From Rhodamnia argentea (Eukaryota > Streptophyta > Magnoliopsida > Myrtales > Myrtaceae), in NCBI RefSeq assembly GCF_020921035.1, contig NC_063157.1:9398001-9462000 (forward strand): DNA of 64,000 nt, in the 5' to 3' direction. A program made the translations under genes and the position numbers. Shown here in pieces: positions 1 through 11,830 of the stretch. How positions within the stretch are numbered: the stretch's first letter is position 1; each line of letters opens with the position of its first letter. A model generated the notes under the pieces. The model made no database searches. It worked only from the letters and a program-made list of their open reading frames with translations, and had not been told where the DNA came from.

Positions 1-123
1 GATTGGATTGAGGTTGTGGCGGAGATTTGCTGCAAAACTTTCATGTGCTGCTCTCAGAATTGTCTTTGAATTTAATCGTTCTGTATTCAACTCTAAACCA
101 ATGAAGTATTCCTTTATTGACAG

Positions 124-3100
124 ATCCCAATCAAAAGAAACAAACTTGGGACGCCTCATGGAATTGCATGGTGGAAGGCTTCTGGGGTCATCATACAAGG
201 ATCCCATAACGAGCTTTAGCCATTTCCATAAATTCTCCGTGGAGCATCCTGATGTAAGTCGGTTTCGTGTACTGGAAAGAGGCCACTTAATCTGTTCTCC
301 ACTTAGATATTGCCATGGTTCCTAACTACTTTCTACACTCATAGTTTATGGGATTCTTTTACCTGATTCCAGGTCTATTGGTCAATAATTCTTAACGAAT
401 TCTCAATTTCATTTCATCGCCCACCGAGCTGCATTCTCAACACAAGTGATAAATCAAAGCCCCATGGTTCATGGCTTCCCGGGGCGGTATTAAACATAGC
501 TGAATGCTGTCTATTGCCTTGTCAACAACAGAGGAAAGGGGATGACAGTATAGCCTTAGTATGGAGAGATGAAGGCTATGATCATACGAGTGTTAACCGT
601 ATGACACTAAAAGAGCTTCGAGAACAAGTAATGTATGCTCTTCCTCTGATACTTGTCCATTTTGCTCCTGTGAGAGGTCAATGATCGCAAAAGTTATGCT
701 TACCTTTTACCGAATTCTCAGACAATAAAATTAGTTCATGGTTGTGGAGTCAATGCCTGCCCCAAATTGCTAATTGTTGAAGCATATCGCACTGCTAACC
801 AAACATTCAAACTTATGTGAGCACTCACACAGCCTCCGTGATGTAAGGGAACAGAGCAAGTGAACCAATTTTACTTTGTAAGAGTTCATTTTTGGGATGC
901 TACAGGTCATATAAAATTTTTAATTAAGGACCATAAATGTTCAACCAAAATTTTAGCAGTTTGCTAATGATAAATGAATTTGCTCTGCACTTCGAAGTAC
1001 ATCTTCAAATGCTGTGTGCCTACTCGGAGATGTATTCATAATCAACGTGGAATGTGACATAATTTCTCTCCAAGAAATGCCGGCTCCATTGGTTTCACCT
1101 TGCTTTTCAAATCATTTTCTGGTTCTTTTTTTAGCATCATGCTTGACAATGACGACCACAGCAACCACATTAATAGGTTCAAAGCCTTTTCCAATTAAGT
1201 AGATTGCCTCCACTATCCTTGCGTTGTTTGAACTATGGCTCTTTATAAACTAGTGCTGGTCCATTTTCACTTCGATGTTCCTAACAGAAATAGAAATACA
1301 AGCAGGTTGGTGGCGAATGCGCTAGATGTGACATTCTCAAAGGGAGACGCAATTGCAATCGACATGCCAATGACGGTCCATGCTGTTATCATATATTTGG
1401 CAATAATACTCGGAGGATTTGTAGTTGTATCAATAGCTGACAGTTTCGCACCCAAGGAAATTGCAAGCCGTTTGCACATTTCTAAGGCAAAAGGAATCTT
1501 TACTCAGGTGACCTCTCATTCTTGCGAGTTTTCAAGCCATCTGTAAATGCTATGAAACTTTGCTTGGAACTTTTGAGTTCTGACGGGTTAACTTTAACAA
1601 TAGCTGAAGCAGAGGAAAGTAGTCATAGCTTGTGATGATGATACACCCATTGATATTTATATAGGAGATTTCATTACAGTTTAAATGCATGATATAACCG
1701 TGGGAATCTCTTTGTGACCCTATTGGTTTATTAGTCTTTAAGCCAAAAGCTTGCTTTCACTTGTCAATGTATCACCTCAATTAAACTTTACTTTCTGGTT
1801 CAAGTTTTTTCTGTATTGTTTGAGCATTCTTTAGATAAAATTTACTGCTCACACGAAATTCATACTTCTTCTATGAGTTAATCACAATACTACATGAACT
1901 ATAAATTATCCTTCATCTGTTTCAGGATTTTATACAAAGAGGAGGCCGGAAGTTTCCATTGTATAGGTAAAACTTCATCTTCTTTGTAGTGATTTTTCTC
2001 TTGATAAGGAACCCATTTGAAAAAGAAGATGAAAATGGAGAAGAAATGGATCGATCATCTGACAGTCTGATTCCACCTTTTCCTTTCGAGTTTTAGTTGC
2101 GATATTATCTTGCTTATCATATTTGGCTTTTCTCTGACGTTGATTGTTTATCTTGTGTACATTTCCTTAATACTTTACTGTTCAAGTCCCCTAGAGAGAG
2201 GACTGGAAGGTGAATATTCTGTTACCGAACTAATAACTTTGTATTCTTCTTCATCCCTTGCAGTCGAGTCGTAGAAGCTAATCCAGCAAAAGCAATCGTG
2301 CTCCCTGTGGTTGGAGATGGCGTGGGCGTTAAGTTGAGAGAGAAAGACATGTCGTGGAAAGCTTTTCTTTGTCAAGCGGATCATATTCCAAGGTATCACT
2401 AGCATCTATATTGCCTAATATTTTCACAAAAAGAATATTGAGTGCAACAAGAAAAGCTACCATAGCTATCCTTGAAGTTTTAAACAACGTTGTCCTTAGT
2501 TTGAAGTCTTTTGAGTGGCGGTGAACTTGTGATCATCCGGCAACAAGATGTGATATGCACAGAATTGTGATTCCTGTTTCTAACTTTCTGCAGAAGGCAT
2601 TATTACCCATCCTTTTACCAAAGCGTTGACTCTGTGACAAATATTCTCTTTTCTTCTGGGACTACAGGTAGTGTAAGTTCAAGACAGTGCCTTGTTGACA
2701 CCTAACTGTGAGAATTTGTTGATGTATACCCTTCCTGTGAATAATTAGGAGAACCAAAAGCAATACCCTGGACTCAACTTTCACCTATCCGATGTGCCGC
2801 TGATTCATGGGCTCATATAGATGTTCGGGCTGGAGATGTTTTCTGCTGGCCTACAAACTTAGGGTGGGTCATGGGACCGATTGCAATCTACTCCTGCTTT
2901 CTAGTCGGTGCAACTCTTGCTCTTTACAATGGATCTCCACTCGGACGGGATTTCGGAAAATTTGTTCAGGTGACACCTGCAGTACATGCAATTAATTTTT
3001 TATTCTGGATAGATCATCTCTTGTTCTTTGTTTTCTCTTGTCATGAAGAAACACATACAAGGCCATACTAAATTGTTGCAGACTAGATTAATTGGTGCTT

Positions 3101-6100
3101 CTGTACTTAGAGGGAAAGTGTGAAACAGTAAAATTATCTGATTAATTCCTTAGACATCCATATTACTTTATTATAACTTTCTCTAAGGATTACCTCTAAG
3201 TGTGCCATTTAAGATCGTAGATTGTTAGAATTTGACTCTCCTTGCAAGGTTTTGGTGCTTTCTCCACCAAAATAAAAGAACACGTACTTGCATTGCTTGT
3301 AATTATGGTCTTGACAAAGCAATGGCGGGTGTGCCCCTCATCCTTCTCCTCTATCTTCATTATTTTGGTATTAAATTGTAACTTGCTGTATTTTAAATTT
3401 TTTTTTTCTTAGAATAACAAAATAATTAAGTTCTTTCCATGTTAGTTAGTACAAAAAGATTCTATCCTTTATAAACATTTCAGAGATAGTATAATAGGCA
3501 CAATATATAAGATTGCACATTATGCTTGTAAATTTATTTTTATACTAATCAGTTGCTTAGCGCTCTGATAATTTTGTTGTATGTATACCCTTTGTAACTA
3601 ATGATATGTTGTAATAAGTTGTATTGACGCTAAAATATTTCATGCTCCATTTCAACTATATTTTTGTATGACAGTCCACACAATGCGCGGGCAAACTTTC
3701 TAGTTTTTGTAGGCAATATTAGCTACTTCAAATTAAAACTTGTCATTGAGCACTAACAGATGTCACTTGAAAAGTTAGTAACCGGACTTTCTCTCCTGTT
3801 TCTGCAATTGTTTCAGGATGCAGGAGTGACCATTTTAGGCACTGTACCAAGTTTAGTAAAAGCATGGAAGAGTACACAATGTATGGAAGGACTTGATTGG
3901 ACCAAGATTAGGTATTTTCTTTTATCGAATTGGTCACATGATCATTGATTATGTTTGTAAAGAAGTAACAAGATCACGTGGTTCAGGTCATTTGGCTCCA
4001 CAGGGGAAACATCCAATGTCGATGATGACCTCTGGCTTTCTTCGAAATCCTTCTATAGCCCCATTATCGAGTGTTGTGGCGGCACGGAACTCGCATCGTC
4101 TTACATTCAAGGAAATCATCTGCAGCCTCAAGCTTTTGGTGCATTTAGCAATGCTTCCATGACGACCGGATTTGTCATCCTGGATGACCATGGAGTTCCT
4201 CATGTAAGAACTTCTCAAATGAAAGAGGTTCTCTGTTGAAGGGACACGCACCAACAATGTCTAGTCTAAAAGAAGCTAATTGAATTTAGTCTAAGAACTT
4301 GATCTCATTTAACCTGTTATGGTAGTACTTAAACCTATTTCTCAGGGCGTTGGACATGAGAGTACTTCACCAATCACACGTGGCGGACTTGTCTGTAATT
4401 TCGATATGTAGTACCGGACTTGTTGGATAAATCAACCAAGGAACCTAATAACTTGGGAACACAAAAGATATGACAAATGGGATCACTCTTGAATGCAATT
4501 TCCACCGACTCTCTAAGACATTCAACCATTGTACGTCAAATATGGGTATTCTTCCAGATTCTAGTTTCCTGGATTATAAAGTTTTCAGTTTAGAAATAGA
4601 TATAGCATGTTTCATGTAGTGCAACGTGTCCCCTCACCAGAAAGTCAGAGTGGCAGACCTTGCAGCAGTTCAAAGTGAAGGCAAATGGTTTATGTTGTTG
4701 ACTTAATAGCCTCTCCTGATCTTGCTCAAACAATCTCTGCCTGTCGTTTTGAAATTTAATCATCTGTGTGGCAAGTAGGTCCTTGACCAAGTAGTCTTAA
4801 TTGCAGGTTTCGCAGGGCAGGGAATTGCTTCGAATTATATCTTTTTTTTTTTGGTCGAGTGAATTATATTTTTTGGAGTACATATTTTATGAACTGATTA
4901 ATCCCTTTAATGGTTCAAAATTAATTTCCTGCCTCACTGTGTACAGCCAGATGATCAACCTTGTGTCGGCGAAGTGGGATTGTTCCCTGTTTATATGGGT
5001 GCAACAGATAGGCTGCTCAATGCTGATCACGAGAAAGTTTACTTCAAGGGAATGCCAACATACAAAGGGGTGGTACGCCATTTGATTTCCAGAATAGTCG
5101 CCGCTTAATTATGCCTTTTATCCTCTCTGAGCACGGGTGTTTTGTCGGTGATGTAGATTTATGCTTAGTAAGTATAGTACATCAATAGAAGGAATATGGC
5201 ATAAATAGTTCATAAAAACTTGCAGCATCTGAGGAGACATGGAGACATCATTAAGAGAACTGTTGGAGGGCACTACATCGTGCAAGGGAGGGCCGATGAC
5301 ACAATGAATCTTGGTGGCATTAAGGTTCGACGTTTTCAAATTTTAGTCTGTATGTAAATATATGGAAAGTACTTTAAAAAATTTTTGGTTTGCTAATTTG
5401 ATATGTCGGTGATATATATGTCCTAGTGGTAAAAGGAAAGTTAGCTTCAAGCTCTACTATGGCTCTCCTGGGTCAAAACAAAAATGGATTACTTTGTCGA
5501 GCTCACAACTTCCACCTAAAACCCATGCTGTTTTATGGTTTACAATGTTGTTTTCCTCTTCTAACGTGGACCGTTTCGCATTGCAGACGAGTTCTGTTGA
5601 GATTGAGCGCGTCTGTGATAGAGCAGATGAATCTATACTAGAGACTGCCGCGTTAAGTGTAGCACCACCCACTGGCGGTCCAGAACAGTTGGTCGTTCTC
5701 GTGGTGCTCAAGAAGGGGTATGAGGCCGAACCGAACGATCTGAAGGTGAAATTCTCGAGAGCCATCCAGGGAAACCTCAACCCTTTGTTTAAGGTTTGAT
5801 CCTTGACATGTTAATGCTAATCCATCAGTGCATTTTGAAGCTGCTCCTGCTTTGCTTTGTGTGAAGTAAATTAAGATCAAACTCATCGAACAGTCGCAAC
5901 GTCATTGTTAAACGTCAAACATGAAAAAAGAAGAATTCAAGAAGCGAGACCTCATCTCTTACCTTTGGTCCAACGCATTCGCTTCATCTTTACATACGCG
6001 AGGATCACTAACTGGAATGTCTCCATTGATCGACAGGTAAGCTATGTCAAGATTGCTGCCGAGTTCCCTCGAACGGCCTCTAACAAGCTACTGAGGAGAG

Positions 6101-6150
6101 TGTTGAGGGATCAGATGCGTCAACAGCTCTTTGCGCAGAGTAAGTTGTAG
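124..6150 (+). CDS. Acyl-activating enzyme 17/18-like, peroxisomal type (5' end missing)
   Basis: ANL-superfamily enzyme that adenylates a carboxylic acid and transfers it to CoA. Exons: 124-253, 373-632, 1306-1507, 1926-1966, 2264-2392, 2594-2667, 2749-2969, 3817-3911, 3987-4203, 4947-5072, 5226-5324, 5587-5793, 6037-6150. All join in phase and encode about 637 residues to a TAG at 6148. Plant AAE17/18 proteins are about 720 residues, so roughly 90 N-terminal residues lie left of the window; 1-123 reads as intron. Visible motifs are the ATP-binding loop [17 protein letters not shown] (exons 6-7), CCGGTE (exon 9), the [14 protein letters not shown] hinge (exon 11) and a C-terminal KLLRRVLRD holding the expected catalytic Lys. 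The last residues, QSKL, resemble a PTS1-type tripeptide (SKL), which supports peroxisomal targeting. Arabidopsis AAE18 acts on 2,4-DB; the natural substrate here is unknown. No frameshift was seen. Confidence 0.9.
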
Positions 6151-6500
6151 AGGCGAACGGGAAGTGTTGTCCCGTATTCCCGCCGCCGTTGTTGATGTGC
6201 AGGTTCTGATTCGGAATTCCAACTATCAATTTCTGCTTAAAAGATAATAAATTGGTTGGAAGGAAGATTCAGGAGATACAAAAGTTGGAATAAGAAGCAC
6301 CATCCGATCGAAAATCGGAACACTTTTCTTTGCCAATTGTAATAAAACCATGTTGTTCAAACTGAAATTACAAAAGCTATTGCTGTGCTGGGTGGCGATG
6401 TAGTCTTTGTCTTTCCTCACAAGGTTCTGTGAAGACCAGTTATATATCTTTAAAATGGCTTTGGACAGTGTACGTAGAGATAATTTTGGAATTACCAAGC
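6151..6500 (+). other. Probable 3' UTR and downstream flank of the acyl-activating enzyme gene
   Basis: AT-rich sequence after the stop codon with several AATAAA-like words (AATAAATTGG near 6246, AATAAAACC near 6342) that could serve as polyadenylation signals. No coding frame was recognised. The cleavage site cannot be fixed from sequence alone. Confidence 0.4.
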
Positions 6501-6504
6501 TTTT

Positions 6505-6810
6505 TTTTATGCTCAGAAAATGAGTAATTTAGAAAATATTTTTTTAAAAATGATTGTTTTGTATCACTTCACTTTTATACTCAGGAAATGAACAATTTAG
6601 AAAATATTTTTTATGTAGAAATGATTGCTTGTATCGTTTACAAAAATGGATGATCCAAAAAATATTTTCGTTATCTGTGAAAATGTTTAAACATTAATTA
6701 TCGTTGATAACGTAATCATTTGTCATTGATTAATTATTTCAAGTCATACGATGGATCATTTTCAGAAAAATGCCTTTTAAATTATTCATCTTTCGCGAAA
6801 CGAACGGAGT
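6505..6810. repeat. AT-rich repeat with two direct copies and a weak inverted end
   Basis: The phrase CAGRAAATGARYAATTTAG followed by AAAATATTTTTT occurs near 6515 and again near 6584, spaced about 70 bp, and each is followed by ATGATTG. The right side (ATCATTTTCAGAAAAATG near 6750, then TTCGCGAAACGAACGGAG) reads as a degenerate inverse of the left. Similar ends (TTTTACGAGAAACAAACACGC near 49546) appear elsewhere. It is probably an old MITE remnant; the boundaries are approximate. Confidence 0.35.
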
Positions 6811-8365
6811 ACTACAATCGGATTCAACCACCACAAAATATCATCCACACCTCAGTAAAAGGTCGAAGACAAAGTGAAAGATCGAGGAAACCTCTTGGTA
6901 AAACGACACGACATGATTGACCCGCTGGCGCGGTCCCGATTTGGATTTGGACATTCGACGACTCGCGTTTTGGATCAGTCATCAATTTGGGTGGTATCCA
7001 ACTGTTCATGCGTGCTCCATGTGACCATCGGGGACCATCGGTATCGCATTTTCTCTTCGTAACAATTTGCAGAAAGGCATGGTCGCTTTGCACGTTCCTT
7101 TTAACGTTTTGATCGTGGCATTATTGGAGCGGGAGTGCGGACGAAAGTGATCGGCGGTGACTAGACAACGCCAGTGAGCAGTGAAAGGAGCTGGCCATCG
7201 GACCGCGCCGATCCACGTGCCGGGCCCGGCCGATCGGGTTCCTTGTAGGGCCGAAGAAAAATGCGGAATTTGTGCCGATCGCCAGCTCATACAAGGCCCG
7301 ACACCCAGCTCAGCTAGATAGGCGTAGCCCGATTTAAGTGGGAATTCGGTTCGGATAGAGACCATTCAAGAACACCGCCGCCCTTGGAATCGATAAGAAA
7401 ACAAGTGTTGGCTTTTAGATCAGTGAATAAAGATAACGGAAAGAAGAGAGACCTTTCTCGCTCGGCGCCTAAAGCGCGCTATGCTCCGCTTCAACAAATA
7501 AGAGTTTTCGGTGGAGCCGGTGAACCACGCGGGCCGCTTAGGATAATTGAAACAAAACATAATTAAAGAAAAAGCACTCATTCCATTAAACACAAATGAA
7601 GTACAAGCACATATATAAGGTTTTTTTTTTTGTGTGTACGAGATGTCCAGTGTCCCTCACCATGATTCGAATGATAAATTGTCTTTGTTAACATTGGACA
7701 CCGAGTCAGTTTTTGCAATAACCAATTACGCCCGCAGACCGCCATTTTCGACATTTTCCCGCATTCAAACTGTCATTTTCGAAAAATCGAGATACGGGAT
7801 TTTATCTTGGTTCACCCTTAAATTAGAGTTACGTCTAGAGGATTTCACTATAATTAGCACCTTGTATATTTTGTGACATCATTCAATTAAAAATGAAAAG
7901 GAGTATATATAACAATAGTTATTTATGGACTCAAACTCAAACTACCAATGGAAAAATATGGGTTTAACTCATAAAAACTCTCTAGTATCCAGAGGCATTG
8001 CCCCCTTGAGACCCGCACTAAGGCCGTTCTCCTGGACCCCCGCCCGCTCAGAGTGGAGCTGGACTCGCGTGCTTTTTTATTATTGAGGAGTATGATCTAC
8101 ACTCCAACACATCTAACTCATTGATTAATGAGGGCTAACAGAAGGCTATGGGGTTTTCTTCTTCTCAACAAACAAAAACCATACAGATTTCTCTATACTA
8201 CTCGATACTAGGTGTAGTTTTGGGACATGTTTTTGGATTAATGGAATATGATTTGGGACATTAAACGTCCCAAATAAACCTTAAATTCAAGATAGTAGTT
8301 AGTATAATTTTGTAACGACTTACAGTTTTAGGTTTTTTTGCTTATCTTTTGCTTTTTATAGTTTG
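6811..8365. other. Intergenic DNA, no gene recognised
   Basis: Open frames here are short and resemble no family I know. 7040-7370 is moderately GC-rich. 7380-7566 holds a coding-looking frame that may be organelle-derived (see findings). The rest is AT-rich single-copy-looking DNA. Confidence 0.5.
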
Positions 8366-8829
8366 AGGAAAATTTCAAATAAAGTTCTGAAGTGCCATCA
8401 TTTTCTCAAATAAGGGCCTGAACTTGATCTTGTATCAAATAAGAGCCTAAAGTGGCCATATCGGTCTCAAAAAAGGGCCGGACCTCATTGACTAATCAAT
8501 AGCATTTTCATCCTTTTATTATTTTTCCTTTTTTTCCATATTTTTTTTTCTTTGTTGTGGCCGGCGAGGGTCCCTCACCGACCCTTGCCCAGGAGCCCTC
8601 AATAGTCGCAACCCTCATTAGATGTAGGCAAGGGCGACCCTCGCCTACCCCTTGCCCGTGACTGGCCACCGGCAATACTGAAGGGACAAAACAATAAAAA
8701 AAAATGAAAAAAATCAGAAAATGTGAAAGGACAAAGCGAGGTCAAGCTTTATTTGAGACAACATGGCCACTTCGAGTTCTTATTTAAAAAAATGTTGGCA
8801 CTTCAAGCTATTGTTCGGAATTTTTCCAA
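8366..8829. mobile_element. Foldback element, family A copy 1 (short)
   Basis: The left arm (8366-8490) has repeated phrases of the type TCAAATAAGGGCCTGAA and TCTCAAAAAAGGGCCGG about 32 bp apart. The right arm (8735-8829) is their inverse (CTTTATTTGAGACA, GGCCACTTCGAG, TTCTTATTTAAA). The middle has a GC-rich core with CCGGCGAGGGTCCCTCACC and CTTGCCC. No transposase frame is present. It belongs with the copies at 16130, 33372, 36841 and 49855. Calling it mobile is inferred from the inverted arms and copy number; no clear target-site duplication was found. Confidence 0.55.
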
Positions 8830-9136
8830 TAGTTTACTTTGAATCTAATATTGTATTGAACACCTAACATTTATGAAATCATACCGATGTTCTTATTGTT
8901 TCACAATTAAAATAACATCTTTTCTCGATAAAGTCAACATTAAACCTGATCACGATCATGCGTCTTTGCAGTTCTTGGGTGCGTGACAAGGCCACGAGGG
9001 ATCGAAAACTTTTTGAGCAGATGGGATGAGGGCATTTTAGAGAAAAAGCTCGGCCCAAAGATTTAAACAATTTCTTTTTTATTTTTATTTTTTTTTATGA
9101 TGGCCGAGTTTTGACAATAAATTTTCGTCCGACGTT
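8830..9136. other. Intergenic spacer, nothing recognised
   Basis: AT-rich DNA between two repeat elements. No coding frame or RNA gene was recognised. Confidence 0.5.
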
Positions 9137-9645
9137 AATGGTACGTATGGTAACGTTTTTGTTCCCGAGAACATATTTGGAATAAAAATATTTTTTTGTG
9201 TTTCTGTTCCCAATTACGATTTTTTAGAGCAGAAACGCGTATGGCAAGTACAAAAAAAAAACACTTTTTTCACTAAAAGGAAGGATCTACAATCGGCGGC
9301 GAGCGGCTACGAGTAGCGGCCGGTGGCGGCTGCGAACAAGCGACGGCGGCAGCGACCGGCAACCTGCGACGGGCGACGGCGGCCGCTTCAACTCCTCGCC
9401 GACGATGGTGGACGATGGTGGCTTGCACAAGCTTTCCCTCGAATTGTTTCTAAAAAGTGTTCCAAAATCCAGAAACAAGTTTTTTTTGTTTCTCATTTTT
9501 ACTCCAAATGTGTTTTGTTTCTCAAAAGTATTCCGAGAACACTTTTAGAACAATTTTTTACCATAAGCGTTTATGTTCCCAAAGTGTTCTATGAATACTT
9601 TGAGAATAGAAATACTTTTTCTAGAGTATTACCATACAGACCCTA
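9137..9645. mobile_element. MITE-like element with GC-rich centre (copy M1)
   Basis: The left end reads GGTACGTATGGTAACG and the right end, reverse-complemented, reads TAGGGTCTGTATGGTAATAC, giving imperfect terminal inverted repeats of the ..TATGGTAAY.. type common in plant MITEs. Subterminal sequence repeats TTTCTGTTCC/GTTCCCGAGAAC-like words in inverse orientation (TGTTCCCAAAGTGTTC on the right). The centre (9290-9420) is GC-rich with GCGACGGCGGC words. There is no transposase and no clear target-site duplication. It resembles M2 at 10929-11830 in ends and centre. Confidence 0.45.
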
Positions 9646-9795
9646 AGTCCTGGATGGATGACGCCAAGAGCAGGGTCGGATTGAAAACAAAAACTGGCTG
9701 ACTTTACTGGAAAAAGGCCAAAAAAATCACCGACCCAAAAAAAAAAAGTGCACACTTGAACATAAAACGCACGTTTTTTAAATTTTTATAATGAC

Positions 9796-10827
9796 CTAAA
9801 CTTCAACGCAACACCCGGTTCGGGCGAACCCAGAGAACTTTTCGGGAACGTCGATCTTCTCCAATTTCCCATTTTGCCCCTCCACCATGTAGAATCCCTG
9901 CGGTGCCCCCTCGAACGCCGAACCCATGACCAGGGTCCGCCCTCCTCCTAGTTCGACCCGGCACGTCCCCGTCCGGACCGCCGTGTCCCACTCGGCCCAA
10001 TTGAACACCCTCCCGTCTCTTCCCACTCCGACGCGCGAGCTCGGGCACCGCCCCGGCTCCCACACCCCCTCCACCCGCCTCCACTCCCCCGTCCCGAGCT
10101 CGTACACCTCGGCGCTCCCCTCGAACCCGCCCTGGTCCTCCGTCCCGTACCCGCTGACCACCCAGAAGGACCCCCCCGCCACGACCCCCTCGCACTCGTC
10201 CCGGCCACGGCTCATCGGGGCCAGCTCCGCCCACTCGTCCCACCCCACGTCGTACGCCCACGCGTACCTCAGGGCGTTCTTTCCCTCGTCGTGCCCTCCT
10301 GCGACGTAGACGCGCCCGCCGTGCGCGCCGACGGCGAAGAACGACGTCCGCCGGGGCATCGCCGCGCCCCGCCGCCACCGCCGCGCCGCGAAGTCGTACA
10401 CGAAGACGTCGGCCACCGGCTCGTAGCTCGCCGGGTCCCACCCGCCGAGGGCAACCAGCTCGCCGTCGCAGCTCGCGAGATGGCAGAACACCGGCAGCCC
10501 GTGCGGGTAGTCCGGAAGCGGGTGGAGCAGATCCCATGTCCCGGTCTCCGGGTCAAAGACGGTGATGGCGTAGCCGGGCGGTCCGACCGGTTTGTGCCCG
10601 CCCGGCGGGAGCTCACTGGGGAGGGCCTGGACCAGACAGGCGAGCTTGCGGGTGTGCCCAAGCTTCCGCCGGAGATGATAGAAATCTCGGCTCTGGAGGA
10701 GGTGGCGCCACCGGCGGCAGACGGCGGAAGCAGCTGGCTGGGCGGTGTGCGGCAGCCGTGAGAGGCATTCAAGGCTGAGTTCGTCCGGCAAACCCGGGAT
10801 CAACTCACAGAAATGACGAGCTTCCAT
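9796..10827 (-). CDS. F-box/kelch-repeat protein, KMD (At1g80440/At1g15670) type
   Basis: Single-exon gene for 343 residues. The F-box spans about residues 11-58 (IPGLPDELSLECLSRLP, then VCRRWRHLL). Kelch repeats follow, with signature pieces VALGGWDP, RVYVAGGHDEGKNALRYAW and VVSGYGTEDQGGFEGSAEVY. I start at the ATG at 10827; the frame extends 6 bases further but only to TTG. Family members are SCF substrate receptors. The Arabidopsis KISS ME DEADLY/KFB proteins target type-B response regulators (cytokinin signalling) and phenylalanine ammonia-lyase for degradation. Length and lack of introns fit that clade. The gene is strongly GC-rich, which creates long antisense shadow frames. A TATA run lies 70-83 bp upstream. 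Which of the four KMD paralogues it matches cannot be decided here. Confidence 0.9.
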   Translation of the reverse strand: MEARHFCELIPGLPDELSLECLSRLPHTAQPAASAVCRRWRHLLQSRDFYHLRRKLGHTRKLACLVQALPSELPPGGHKPVGPPGYAITVFDPETGTWDLLHPLPDYPHGLPVFCHLASCDGELVALGGWDPASYEPVADVFVYDFAARRWRRGAAMPRRTSFFAVGAHGGRVYVAGGHDEGKNALRYAWAYDVGWDEWAELAPMSRGRDECEGVVAGGSFWVVSGYGTEDQGGFEGSAEVYELGTGEWRRVEGVWEPGRCPSSRVGVGRDGRVFNWAEWDTAVRTGTCRVELGGGRTLVMGSAFEGAPQGFYMVEGQNGKLEKIDVPEKFSGFARTGCCVEV

Positions 10828-10896
10828 TCCCAAGAGGTGTTTGCTTTAGAAATTTTAAGTGTTTATGGGGCAGGTGATGAGTAATTCTTCGGAGCC

Positions 10897-10910
10897 TATA
10901 TATATATATA
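10897..10910 (-). promoter_or_regulatory. TATA box of the KMD-type gene
   Basis: An uninterrupted TATATATATATA run on the minus strand, 70-83 bp before the ATG at 10827. It is well placed for a short 5' UTR of roughly 40 bases. This is position-based inference. Confidence 0.5.
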
Positions 10911-10928
10911 GACACTTAAGCAAGTTAC

Positions 10929-11830
10929 ACCCATAATGTCGAAAAGATATTTCTACTTTCGCAAAACACAAACAAAAATGTTATGAGCGCAAATGAAAAC
11001 CATTTTCTTTCTCTATTTCTGGCAATAAATAGATTTTTCTATTTTTAGTCTTTGGACAAGTTTTTAAGTATAGACAAGCATTTGATAACGACATAAAATT
11101 TCTATTTCCAAAATAAAAATTCATTTGATAGCAACATAAAATTTATATGATTGAGCAATCGACGGATCAAACCGGGGACCGGCGATAGGTGGACGACGAC
11201 GAGCAGACGGATACCGGCGGGCGACGACAGGCGAACGCCGAACGAAGACCGTAGAACAACGAACAACAGCGCGGCACCGGCAGCAAGGACGTGTGAGAGG
11301 CGGCTGGTGATCGATGCTATGGCGAATGGAGACCGAAAACCGGCAAGCAACAGCCGGCGATTGGGACATGAGAACCGTGATTGGAAGCCAGCAACCGGCG
11401 CCCGAGGACTCGAGACAAGTGGCGGGCGACCAACGATCGACGAACGACCAACGGCGGCTGAGAGATGACGGATAGAGGAATTCGGCGGGGACGCGAGAGA
11501 GGCGGCCGATGGAAAATACACGAGACATGCGACCAATGGCGAGCGACGGGCGGCTGGTGGATGGTGATAGGTGGTAGGGACTCGAGAGAGAGGAAGACCG
11601 CACGCGAGAGAGAATGAATGAACAATAAGAAAAATTCTTATTTCTGTTTATGTTCCGGAAATAGAAATGTAGAAAATTTCTACTTTTTATTTCTGTTCCT
11701 TTGGACCAAAAATTTATCTTGAAAAAAGAAAAATAAAATTGCGTTACCAAATGAATTTCTGTTCCAAACATGTTATCCACAACAGAAAAATCGAAAAATC
11801 AAAAAATAGAAATGTCGTCATGGGCGCCCT
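10929..11830. mobile_element. MITE-like element with GC-rich centre (copy M2)
   Basis: Outer ends are imperfectly inverted (CCCATAATGTCG at left; CGTCATGGGCGCCCT at right). Inside them is a second inverted pair, ATTTGATAACGACATAAAAT on the left and, reverse-complemented, ATTTGGTAACGCAATTTTAT on the right. The GC-rich centre (11155-11600) is full of GGCGACGGGCG/CCGGCGA words. Long frames run through the centre on both strands but are Arg/Ser/Pro-rich low-complexity translations and are not called as genes. It shares layout and the GGTAACG end word with M1 on the other side of the KMD-type gene. Confidence 0.4.

Noticed and set aside
9803..10772. Long frames on both strands overlapping the KMD-type gene (up to 244 codons)
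   Set aside because: They are Arg/Ala/Gly-rich shadows caused by the high GC of the real gene, which has a clear F-box and kelch repeats.
10828..10833. A start six bases upstream of the KMD-type ATG
   Set aside because: The codon there is TTG; the first ATG is at 10827.
11102..11780. Frames of 105-219 codons within M2
   Set aside because: Ser/Arg-rich low-complexity translation inside a repeat, open on both strands.
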